A stretch of DNA of 12,443 nt from an uncultured Bacillota bacterium (GTDB lineage Bacteria; Bacillota; Clostridia; Lachnospirales; Lachnospiraceae): positions 1 to 12,443 of the forward strand of contig CATWQE010000075.1 in NCBI GenBank assembly GCA_958352855.1, in the 5' to 3' direction. This document shows positions 5,810 through 12,443 of the stretch, one piece after another. How positions within the stretch are numbered: position 1 is the stretch's first letter; each line of letters begins with the position of its first letter. The notes beneath the pieces were generated by a model that searched no databases, was not told the origin of the DNA, and was given only the letters and a program-made list of their open reading frames with translations. Made by a program: the position numbers and the translations under genes.

Positions 5810-8800
5810 CTAAAAGGAGAGGTTTTCTCTTTTTCTTATAGCAAATCCTATTGTGCCTGCCAGAAGAACTATTCCTGCTGCCAATGGAAGAAATATTCCA
5901 GGTGTTGTCCCACCTCCGGTCATAGGCAGTTTAAAATTTGCATGATTCGTAATTTCATATACAAAATGATAGATATAATAAATTTTTTCTACCGGATCAT
6001 AAATGCATTGACTTTTATCTATATTCTGTTCTTCTATCTGCTCTTCTGTAATTCTCATAGGAACCTGAACAACCAATGGCTCTTTCAGCAACGTGTGCCC
6101 CTGTGTTGTTTTTTTCTCTGTTATGGTATAGGTATCTGGCTTTAAGTTTTCAAATAAGATTTCTCCATTCTCATTTGACTCTGTTGTATAAAGCACTTCC
6201 CCTTTTCCATTTTTGATTTCAAATATGGCGCCTTTTAAAGGTGTATTTCCATCTGTATCAAATTTTTTAATTTTAATACTTCCCTCCACCGGCATATCCT
6301 CAGCGACATACTGATTTCCACCTTCCAGCTTTACCGTTCCATCCTTCTTCGTCACTTGCGATACAAATAGTTCTCCATCTTTTGCTACAATATTTCCCTC
6401 CTCATCTTTTAAGCTTCCCTTTAAGGTATATCCTACAGCCGGCTTTGTTTCCTGAATAGCAATCGTTCCATAGGGAAGAATGGTTTCCCCATTTGCCCCT
6501 TTGTATAAATCATCACTTAGATGTTCTACTAAATAAGGATCACTCAGTTTTGCTGCATATTGTTCTCCTTCTTTCTTTATTTCTATGACCCATTCTCTTT
6601 TGGCTGTATCTGGCAAATTTTCTTTACTATAGTATCCATCATAATATTGAATTGTAAACTGTGTCCCCGCTAGCGTGGGCATTTCTGCTGTGTTTTCCCC
6701 GTATCCAACCTTAGTTAAAGAAATTCCCAGCTTGTCATATCCAGGAAAATCCTGAACCTTAACTACTGCTATTGTAACTTCATTGTCTTCTTCCTGCAGA
6801 GAAACCGGATAAACTTTCTCATCTGTTTCATATCCTTCCGGAGACTTTGTTTCTTTTATGTAATATTCTCCCAAGGAAAAAATCTCGCTGGTTCCTTTTC
6901 CATCAGCGTCTAACACTATTTTTGTGACAAATTCTGTACATTCCTGATTTTTATAAATACTATACTCTGCTCCTTCCAGATTGTAACAGGCATTGCCATT
7001 TGTAAGATTTACATCCGCTGAAGTTTTTTCAAGTTCTATTCTTCCTCCTTTCGGCGGTTCTTTTGAAATCTTTTGATTCTCTTGTGCTGCTATTCCACCT
7101 GCTACCTCATAAGTGTAGACTGTTTCATCCAGTAAATAGCCAGGTGAAGGACTTTTCTCTTTTACATAGTATGTGCCATCCTCTAATATCTCATCTCCGG
7201 TTGTACCATAGCCTTTCTCATCTGTTGTCATGGTCATAATCTCATTTTTACATGAAGCATCTGTATAAATGCCATAAACAGCCCCTGCCAAACTATAAGC
7301 AGGCTTATTTTCCGTTAAATCTAAATTAGCGCTCTCTTTTTGAATGCTTAATCCACCTTTGGCATTTCGTATAATAAAACAAATATCCTGATACCGGCTG
7401 GCACCTCCATTAATAGCATAAATCCTATAATTTTTTAAAATCCCTGCCATTTCCTCACTGTTTGCTTTTTCATATACTTCATTTGCAATCTTAATAATTT
7501 TTCTCTGTTCTGTCCCAGTAAGTCCTAATAAACTTCCTGTTTCTAAATATCCAATTACTGCATGAATATAAATTTCCCGATACGTCTTTTTCCCCTGGTC
7601 TAATTCCCCAAACCAGACATCTCCTAATTCCTGCAATTCCATTCCATAATTGGTCAGCATAACAAGTTTGTATGCATTTGCATAATCTGGTTTTGCCTCG
7701 TCCAATGATTCGATATCCGAATACCAGCCGCTGGAAGGATTTTTCTTATTTGGCTGCATACAGTAACCAATTCCCACAATTCCATCACAGCCTGAAATAT
7801 AAAATTCTCTGGTATGATAAAGTTGGGAAGGATATGAAATCTTTTCTCCCACATCAAGTTTGACTTTATCAGGAATTCCTGTCCCTTTTCCTTTTACCTG
7901 ATATCCAACCGAATCTTCCAATACCTTTACACAAGAATCCCTATGATAAATAAAATCTAACGCATCTTGATAAAACCTCTCTTCCTCTGTCAATACACCT
8001 TTTTGAGCAAAAAGTACTTCCAGAGTCATCGATTCATTTACAAGAGTCATATCGTATTCATATCTTTCCTTACCAACACAGTCTTCTAATACTTCTATTT
8101 CTTTTCCATCTTCTGATAAAATTCTTCCAGATTGAATTACATAACCTTGATCTGCTGCGAATACCGTATGAATCAGGTCTCCCCCAGGTATCGTATCTGC
8201 TGTAGCATATCCATTTTCTTTTGGATAAATGGTTGTCCATTGTGCCCCTTCAAATCCATATTGAAGATGCAAAACACCTCCCTTTTTCGGAATACAAGTT
8301 CTAAATTTGCATATCTCCGGTACAATATCGATTTCGTCTTGTACTTTATCTTGTGTTTCTTCCTGGTTTGTACTCTGTTCCACCTCTTTCCAGCATATTA
8401 CCGCTGCATTTCCGTAAACAAAATTTTCCTTTCCAAAAACAGGAATTACTGCAATACTACCTGCCCTTTCAGATGTAACTGTTAAAGCAAAATCTGTATA
8501 GGTTCCTGTAGGAAGTTCTAATTCAGCATAATGGATTCCTTCTTCTGTTTCAGCTTTTCTATATTGTGTTAAAATTCCATCTGTTTCTTCCTGCTGAAAA
8601 CTCTTTATAGATATATCCATTTGTTCCTTCTCCCGAAACTCCTGAACCAATATCTGCCAAGGTGCTTTCTCCAAATAAACACCCCATTGATTTTTATCTT
8701 CTGTTAAATTTCCTTCTATATCGCTAAAATACAAACGAAACATTTCATTCTTTTCTGTTGTGTTTTCTGCATGTATATTTAAGGTTACCTTATCCTTTAC

Positions 8801-8968
8801 CTTTAATGGCTCTTTTGTTTCCTGTACTGTAACAGATGCATTAACTCCTATAGCATTTTCCAGGCCACTTTGAGCAGAGCTTCCATACACCTGAAATGCC
8901 GAACCTGACAAATTCCATATAAGAATTATTGCCATTAAAAATGTCATGATTCTATTTTTATACTTCAT
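5810..8968 (-). CDS. LPXTG-anchored pilus tip/surface adhesin with thioester-like and four SpaA (Cna-B) domains
   Basis: A 1052-residue secreted, wall-sorted protein. Layout: signal peptide (about 1-29); an unassigned beta-rich region (about 40-195); a low-complexity E/Q/D-rich linker (about 195-217); a second unassigned region (about 220-324); and a thioester-domain-like module (about 330-535) with Cys403 in GYCMQP and a YIHAVIGYL segment (467-475) where the glutamine segment normally falls. Four SpaA/Cna-B domains follow, at about 538-625, 641-740, 745-890 and 893-1009. Their lysine/glutamate pairs are K544/E604, K648/E706, K753/E840 and K902/E951, with N1008 ending the last. The sorting signal is LPMTG (1014-1018), a hydrophobic helix and a basic tail (RKRENLSF). 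Domains 2 and 3 show the ETKxPxGY-like motif. No YPKN pilin motif is present, so it is better placed as tip or ancillary subunit than as shaft. The ATG at 8968 follows AGGTG, and the sortase stop lies 14 bases upstream. The ligand is unknown. Confidence 0.88.
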   Translation of the reverse strand: MKYKNRIMTFLMAIILIWNLSGSAFQVYGSSAQSGLENAIGVNASVTVQETKEPLKVKDKVTLNIHAENTTEKNEMFRLYFSDIEGNLTEDKNQWGVYLEKAPWQILVQEFREKEQMDISIKSFQQEETDGILTQYRKAETEEGIHYAELELPTGTYTDFALTVTSERAGSIAVIPVFGKENFVYGNAAVICWKEVEQSTNQEETQDKVQDEIDIVPEICKFRTCIPKKGGVLHLQYGFEGAQWTTIYPKENGYATADTIPGGDLIHTVFAADQGYVIQSGRILSEDGKEIEVLEDCVGKERYEYDMTLVNESMTLEVLFAQKGVLTEEERFYQDALDFIYHRDSCVKVLEDSVGYQVKGKGTGIPDKVKLDVGEKISYPSQLYHTREFYISGCDGIVGIGYCMQPNKKNPSSGWYSDIESLDEAKPDYANAYKLVMLTNYGMELQELGDVWFGELDQGKKTYREIYIHAVIGYLETGSLLGLTGTEQRKIIKIANEVYEKANSEEMAGILKNYRIYAINGGASRYQDICFIIRNAKGGLSIQKESANLDLTENKPAYSLAGAVYGIYTDASCKNEIMTMTTDEKGYGTTGDEILEDGTYYVKEKSPSPGYLLDETVYTYEVAGGIAAQENQKISKEPPKGGRIELEKTSADVNLTNGNACYNLEGAEYSIYKNQECTEFVTKIVLDADGKGTSEIFSLGEYYIKETKSPEGYETDEKVYPVSLQEEDNEVTIAVVKVQDFPGYDKLGISLTKVGYGENTAEMPTLAGTQFTIQYYDGYYSKENLPDTAKREWVIEIKKEGEQYAAKLSDPYLVEHLSDDLYKGANGETILPYGTIAIQETKPAVGYTLKGSLKDEEGNIVAKDGELFVSQVTKKDGTVKLEGGNQYVAEDMPVEGSIKIKKFDTDGNTPLKGAIFEIKNGKGEVLYTTESNENGEILFENLKPDTYTITEKKTTQGHTLLKEPLVVQVPMRITEEQIEEQNIDKSQCIYDPVEKIYYIYHFVYEITNHANFKLPMTGGGTTPGIFLPLAAGIVLLAGTIGFAIRKRENLSF

Positions 8969-8982
8969 AAATCACCTGCTGT

Positions 8983-9849
8983 TTATACACAGCCTTTTCC
9001 TTTCTCCCTTTTCTTTTTCCTTAAAAACAGTACAAGTAAGCAGCCCCCTAATATAGTTAAGCTATATTTTAATGCCTTCTCATACTCTTTCATCCATTTT
9101 GATTCAACATGCTTTTTCTTAATATCTTGAGAGTGAATGAATTCCTCTCCATGTTGTATCCTTGTACCTCTCACGAAAAGTCGATGTGTATTTACTCCAT
9201 AAGGAGTACAGGTGACCAGCGTACAGTAATCTTCCCCTTTTTTTATATAAAGCTCTTCCAGCTCACTTGGAAGAACCGTTTGAATCTGGTCTACCTGATA
9301 TACTAATTGTTCTCCCAAAATATTCAGAAAAAATACTTCTCCTTTTTCCAGTTCTGTTAAATCAGTGAATAACTTTGCATTACTAAGTCCTGTATGTCCC
9401 GTTAAAACCGTATGTGTATTTTCTCCCCCTATAGGGAGAGATGTTCCCTCTAAATGTCCAACCCCTTTTTCCAAAATTTTTTCAGAAGTTCCATGATAAA
9501 TAGGAAGTTTCACCCCAATGGTCGGGATGGAAATAGTTCCCATAACTCCTTCTGAATTTATACATAGCAGTTTTCTATAATCTTCTGTACTTATATTTTT
9601 GCTCTCTTCTTTAAATGGGTCGCAAAGCTTTACACCATTACTAAAAAGTTTTTCATTGTACTGCGTAACACTTTTCTTTATTTCCTCTTTTTCTGTATCG
9701 TCTACCCTCTCTTCTACTTTTTCTACAGAGTTCACCAGAGAATCTGTCTCATGCTCAAATACATAGTTCGCCAAATAAGGATATCCCATCAATAACACAG
9801 CGCTGAAAAACAATACCAGAACCGCAAACCCCTTTTTCATATTAATCAT
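8983..9849 (-). CDS. Class C (pilin-polymerising) sortase
   Basis: A 288-residue membrane transpeptidase. It should cleave the LPXTG-type signal of the neighbouring pilin and join the carbonyl to the pilin-motif lysine of the next subunit. Catalytic residues are H152 (TGHTG), C214 (TLVTC) and R223 (C-TPYGVNTH-R, nine residues after the Cys). The class C lid motif DPF is at 77-79. It has the two membrane helices typical of class C (about 7-27 and 262-278) and a basic cytoplasmic tail. The ATG at 9849 overlaps the pilin stop by 8 bases (ATGATTAA); a second in-frame ATG lies at 9840, just after the pilin stop. The sequence upstream of either is only a weak A-rich ribosome binding site, so its translation probably depends on ribosomes finishing the pilin. 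Confidence 0.95.
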   Translation of the reverse strand: MINMKKGFAVLVLFFSAVLLMGYPYLANYVFEHETDSLVNSVEKVEERVDDTEKEEIKKSVTQYNEKLFSNGVKLCDPFKEESKNISTEDYRKLLCINSEGVMGTISIPTIGVKLPIYHGTSEKILEKGVGHLEGTSLPIGGENTHTVLTGHTGLSNAKLFTDLTELEKGEVFFLNILGEQLVYQVDQIQTVLPSELEELYIKKGEDYCTLVTCTPYGVNTHRLFVRGTRIQHGEEFIHSQDIKKKHVESKWMKEYEKALKYSLTILGGCLLVLFLRKKKREKGKGCV

Positions 9850-11701
9850 CTTTTTTCTTACTGCTTTTAGTTATAAGCATTACACCACCAAGAGCAGCTC
9901 CACATCCAGCCAACGTAAACAACCAAGTTCCATATCCGCCTGTTTGTGGCAATTTAAATGTTTTATTATTGATAACCTCCATATCTACCCTGCCATTAGC
10001 AGATACGATACCTGTTCCTGAGTGAAATTCGCTCATAGTTGTATTTTTTCCATCTATTGATGCGCTTGCACGTTCTCCCTGTGTTTCTATTACTTCTTTA
10101 TTTGGATTATTTATGATATCTAAAATGTCATATAGAGTTGTACGAGATGGGATAATATCATCCACAGTGCTTCTGATATCAATCACCATAGGTTCTTTTA
10201 GAAGAGAATAACCATTTGCTGTAGCAATTTCTGTTAGAATATAAGTATCGGCTTCTAAACCATTAATAATAAGATTTCCTTTTTCCCCTGGACTAAATGC
10301 AGTACCTTCTTTTTCAGAAGTTCCTTTTTTCTGATCTGTAATATAATAAACTCCATTCTCTCCTTTCGCTTTTAAATAATAACCATCTGTCTTATTTTGC
10401 AACAAAAACTTTACATCCGAAAATTTTCCTTTTTGATCCGAAAACTTCTTTTGAATATTAAGTCCAAAAATATAAACCTTCGCCCTATCCTCCAGCGTAT
10501 CAATTTCTTCCATGTTTGTACGTTTCCATTCCAGCTTTACCTCATTTATATTTCCAGAATCCCCTAAAACAGGACTATCATCTGTATTTATGGTGCAGGA
10601 ATATGCTATAACCATCCATTGATTGGATAGCTTCGTATTGATTTCCTCTAATCCTTCTTTGGTAATTGTAATTATCATCTTACTTTTTCCTGAAGTTTCT
10701 CCTTGATATTCTGTTTTAAATAGCTTGTCTTTTGCCTCCCATACTTGGAGCGCTTTTTCTTTGTCATGATTTCTTGCTTCCTCCTCTGTTTTGTAAAAAT
10801 ATAGACTTACATCTTTGTTATACGTCAAGCCCTTATCCATCTGGTCTGTAAACGTATATTGTGTCAAATAAGTTGCCTCTGATGTAATTTTCGGTAGATG
10901 TGATACAAAAATGTAATCCATAATATCCCCCTGTGAGCCTGTGGCGATATCCTCATAAGGCAATTTTCCATTGTCATCGTGTTGTTTTAGCAGCTTATCT
11001 AAATCCGGAATATTCGTCTGATTCTTAGGATATACTTCTACATCATAAAACCAGGATTCTCCTTCGTGATCCGTCATAGGAAGTGAGACAAAAAATGGCT
11101 CTACTGTTGTATGCACATTTGCAGGAACCTTTGTTTCTACAATCAAATATAATCCCAACGGTAATTCCGTTACCGATGTTTTTCCATTTTTATCTGTAAG
11201 AGGCATATTTTTCTTTCCATCTGCATGATTTATATACTGTTCTAACTGATTTCTTCCCTCTGTTTCCTTCGTCAACAATTCTTTTAATGAATGATTTAAC
11301 TCCGTAGATGTATATTGATGATTTCCTCTTTTATTTTCCATTCCCAAAATCTTTTCCAATTTTTCAGGAATATCATATAGAATCTGTATTTCATTTTGTT
11401 TATGTTCAGTATGAACATTTCCAAGATGAAGATACGTAAATTCAACCCCTGAAATTACATAATTTTTAAATTCCTCTTTTGCTTTTTCATCCTTTTTTCC
11501 ATTATTTACAAATTTTTCGTCGGAAATATCTATCCCATCCTCTTCAGCAGCAGTCAAATCATACTTATAAACCGTCAAACTTCCCTTTCGAGTCATGTCA
11601 ATAATATCCTCCGACGCAGCAAATACTTGTTGTCTCAAAAAAACTACAGAACATATGGCAGCAACAAAGACTCCAATTTTTCTCCAAACTAATTTCTTCA
11701 T
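9842..11701 (-). CDS. SpaH/EbpB-family LPXTG-anchored major pilin (shaft subunit)
   Basis: A 619-residue secreted pilin, starting at ATG 11701, which has AAAGGAG six bases upstream; an in-frame ATG at 11740 lacks such a site. Signal peptide is about 1-28 (QVFAAS). The N-terminal domain ends in the pilin motif WFYDVEVYPKN (217-227), whose K226 is the expected cross-linking lysine. The middle domain (about 245-410) is the fimbrial isopeptide D2 type (YTFTDQMDKGLTY, 282-294). The third domain (about 411-580) is Cna-B-like, with K418/K419, E491 in LTEIATANGY and N578/N579 before the anchor. The sorting signal is LPQTG (584-588), with a helix and KSSKKKDD tail. A further ETKVP (189-193) in domain 1 suggests another isopeptide-type fold. 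It is the first gene after the promoter at 11755-11783, consistent with the most abundant product. Confidence 0.93.
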   Translation of the reverse strand: MKKLVWRKIGVFVAAICSVVFLRQQVFAASEDIIDMTRKGSLTVYKYDLTAAEEDGIDISDEKFVNNGKKDEKAKEEFKNYVISGVEFTYLHLGNVHTEHKQNEIQILYDIPEKLEKILGMENKRGNHQYTSTELNHSLKELLTKETEGRNQLEQYINHADGKKNMPLTDKNGKTSVTELPLGLYLIVETKVPANVHTTVEPFFVSLPMTDHEGESWFYDVEVYPKNQTNIPDLDKLLKQHDDNGKLPYEDIATGSQGDIMDYIFVSHLPKITSEATYLTQYTFTDQMDKGLTYNKDVSLYFYKTEEEARNHDKEKALQVWEAKDKLFKTEYQGETSGKSKMIITITKEGLEEINTKLSNQWMVIAYSCTINTDDSPVLGDSGNINEVKLEWKRTNMEEIDTLEDRAKVYIFGLNIQKKFSDQKGKFSDVKFLLQNKTDGYYLKAKGENGVYYITDQKKGTSEKEGTAFSPGEKGNLIINGLEADTYILTEIATANGYSLLKEPMVIDIRSTVDDIIPSRTTLYDILDIINNPNKEVIETQGERASASIDGKNTTMSEFHSGTGIVSANGRVDMEVINNKTFKLPQTGGYGTWLFTLAGCGAALGGVMLITKSSKKKDD

Positions 11702-11707
11702 AATGCA

Positions 11708-11714
11708 CTCCTTT
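11708..11714 (-). promoter_or_regulatory. Ribosome binding site that sets the pilin start
   Basis: On the minus strand the sequence reads AAAGGAG, then a 6-base spacer and ATG at 11701. This makes the ATG at 11701, not the upstream in-frame one at 11740, the real start, and it gives a normal signal peptide beginning MKKLVWRK. Confidence 0.85.
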
Positions 11715-11754
11715 CCAGTTTCAAATATCACTGAATACAATTACTATATTTCTG

Positions 11755-11783
11755 ATTATAATCCTTTTTCGTTTATTTTTCAA
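11755..11783 (-). promoter_or_regulatory. Near-consensus sigma-A promoter of the pilus operon
   Basis: On the minus strand TTGAAA (11783-11778) and TATAAT (11760-11755) are separated by exactly 17 bases. The -10 box is a perfect match and the -35 matches 5 of 6. Transcription would start near 11748, giving a leader of about 47 bases before the pilin. The ATG at 11740 lies inside that leader. Confidence 0.75.
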
Positions 11784-11865
11784 GTGTATTTTCAAAAAAA
11801 TAATGATATTTCTTTATTTTACTATTTACTCTTTAGTACATAAAGCATCTCTTCTGTGTTTCTTT

Positions 11866-12443
11866 TTACTCCACATACTCACAGTATACCAAATAGCGAA
11901 ATTTACCGCCTGGTACTCCATAGGGATGGCAGGACATTAATGTCACCATATCTTTTTCTTCTTGTATTAGAATAGACTCCAAATCAAAAGAATCCACAAT
12001 TTTCACATCCACAGTCTTATAGACCCTGGTTTCCCAAAGAGTATGAAGATATACTATAGAACCGTTTTTCATATTCTCTATATACTGAAAATATGGACTT
12101 CCCTTCCACCCTCGATGGGCCGCTATTACACAATTTGCATTTTCTCCACCTACCGGCATACTGGTTTCTGATAAAATACCTGCGCCTTTTGCCAGATTTT
12201 CCTCTGATGCGCCTATCAATAATGGCAGTTTTACCTTCATATCAGGTATTTCTATATATCCTATTACTTGATTGGTATCTTTCAAATGCTTCAATTCAAT
12301 AGGAGTCTCTTCATAACTCCAAACATCTACAAGTTCTTGTCCATCTGTCACCAGACGCTGATTATATTCTTTCATTTCCCAATATAACTCTTCTTCTGTT
12401 ATATCATTTTTGTATGGCCTCACCTCCTCTTCATCAAATTTTG
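11866..12443 (-). CDS. Class C-like sortase, 5' end beyond the window
   Basis: The frame stays open to the right edge, so the N-terminal part, which should carry a membrane helix, is outside. Counting from an in-frame GTG at 12423, catalytic residues are H103 (AAHRGW), C165 (TLMSCHPYG) and R176 (GGKFRYLVYCE). The segment GYIEIPDMKVKLPLL and the TSMPVGGENANCVIAAHRG block are typical of class C-like sortases. At the lid position it has DVW (33-35) instead of DPF/DPW. The protein ends about nine residues after the Arg, with no C-terminal helix, unlike the sortase at 8983-9849. GTG at 12423 is preceded by GAGGAG but too closely; the real start is probably further upstream. It lies 164 bases before the pilin start, and no terminator is visible between them. 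Confidence 0.85.
   Translation of the reverse strand, partial: KFDEEEVRPYKNDITEEELYWEMKEYNQRLVTDGQELVDVWSYEETPIELKHLKDTNQVIGYIEIPDMKVKLPLLIGASEENLAKGAGILSETSMPVGGENANCVIAAHRGWKGSPYFQYIENMKNGSIVYLHTLWETRVYKTVDVKIVDSFDLESILIQEEKDMVTLMSCHPYGVPGGKFRYLVYCEYVE

Larger units (their letters stand above)
11702..11865 (-). other. Intergenic leader region between the upstream sortase and the pilin
   Basis: This 164-base AT-rich gap carries the pilin promoter and ribosome binding site. On the minus strand, near-repeats TTGAAAATA and TTGAAAAATA lie 12 bases apart, the second one covering the -35 box. AGTAAATAGTAAA (plus strand about 11819-11831) is a short tandem repeat further upstream. No GC-rich hairpin with a T-run is present, so readthrough from the upstream sortase is possible. 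Confidence 0.6.

Noticed and set aside
8216..8260. IYPKENG in the adhesin (residues 247-253) as a pilin motif
   Set aside because: It lacks the preceding W-x3-V-x-V context and the Asn of YPKN, and sits in the middle of a domain; chance similarity.
11702..11740. Upstream in-frame ATG at 11740 as the pilin start
   Set aside because: It has no ribosome binding site, lies within the predicted mRNA leader, and would bury the signal peptide behind 13 extra residues; the ATG at 11701 has an ideal AAAGGAG.
11723..11811. Inverted repeat AAATATCA (11723-11730) / TGATATTT (11804-11811) flanking the pilin promoter, as an invertible switch
   Set aside because: Eight bases of AT-only-rich match in a 160-base AT-rich gap is about what chance gives; known invertons have longer repeats, and no invertase gene is in the window. 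Read-orientation data could reopen this.
1..12443. tRNA, rRNA, CRISPR arrays, insertion sequences, replication origins
   Set aside because: None of these was seen; no cloverleaf, spaced repeat array, transposase frame or DnaA-box cluster could be supported.

Overview
The window is low-GC Firmicutes DNA. A SpoIID-domain gene, GAGG/GGAGG-type ribosome binding sites, a clostridial two-module cysteine protein (DUF6062-like) and the style of the SpaA/Cna-B surface proteins together suggest a gut clostridium, most likely Lachnospiraceae. This placement is an inference from gene content; there is no rRNA in the window to confirm it.

Left part (1-4620, all minus strand). Read in the direction of transcription: a MATE-family multidrug/metabolite exporter (4610-3264), a 102-residue three-helix membrane protein of unknown role (3243-2935), then a compact gene set metY (2816-1521), mnmM/ytqB (1524-961) and a SpoIID/LytB-domain membrane protein (931-47). 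metY and mnmM overlap by 4 bases and mnmM and the SpoIID gene are 29 bases apart, so they probably share a transcript. A candidate promoter lies just before metY.

Middle (4621-5809). One plus-strand gene (4761-5534) encodes a soluble protein with a duplicated CxxC...CxxH arrangement. It converges on the right-hand operon. The 275-base gap between them holds several inverted repeats, including a 15-bp GC-rich perfect stem that should terminate the minus-strand operon and a 10-bp stem followed by a T-run that should terminate the plus-strand gene.

Right part (5810-12443, all minus strand) is a sortase-dependent pilus locus. In transcription order: the 3' portion of a class C-like sortase cut by the window edge (12443-11866), a near-consensus sigma-A-type promoter (11755-11783), a SpaH/EbpB-like major pilin with a YPKN pilin motif and LPQTG anchor (11701-9842), a canonical class C sortase (9849-8983), and a 1052-residue LPMTG-anchored presumed tip adhesin (8968-5810) with an N-terminal unknown region, a thioester-domain-like module and four SpaA/Cna-B isopeptide domains. 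The pilin would form the shaft, the downstream sortase would join shaft subunits through the pilin-motif lysine, and the large protein would cap the fibre. The upstream sortase may be a second pilus sortase or the one that attaches the fibre to the wall.

The items most worth a second look are the adhesin's thioester-like module, where the usual glutamine position is a histidine; the divergent upstream sortase (DVW in place of the DPF/DPW lid, no C-terminal membrane helix); and the SpoIID-domain protein, where the expected catalytic glutamate is a glutamine. No tRNA, rRNA, CRISPR array, transposase or riboswitch was seen.
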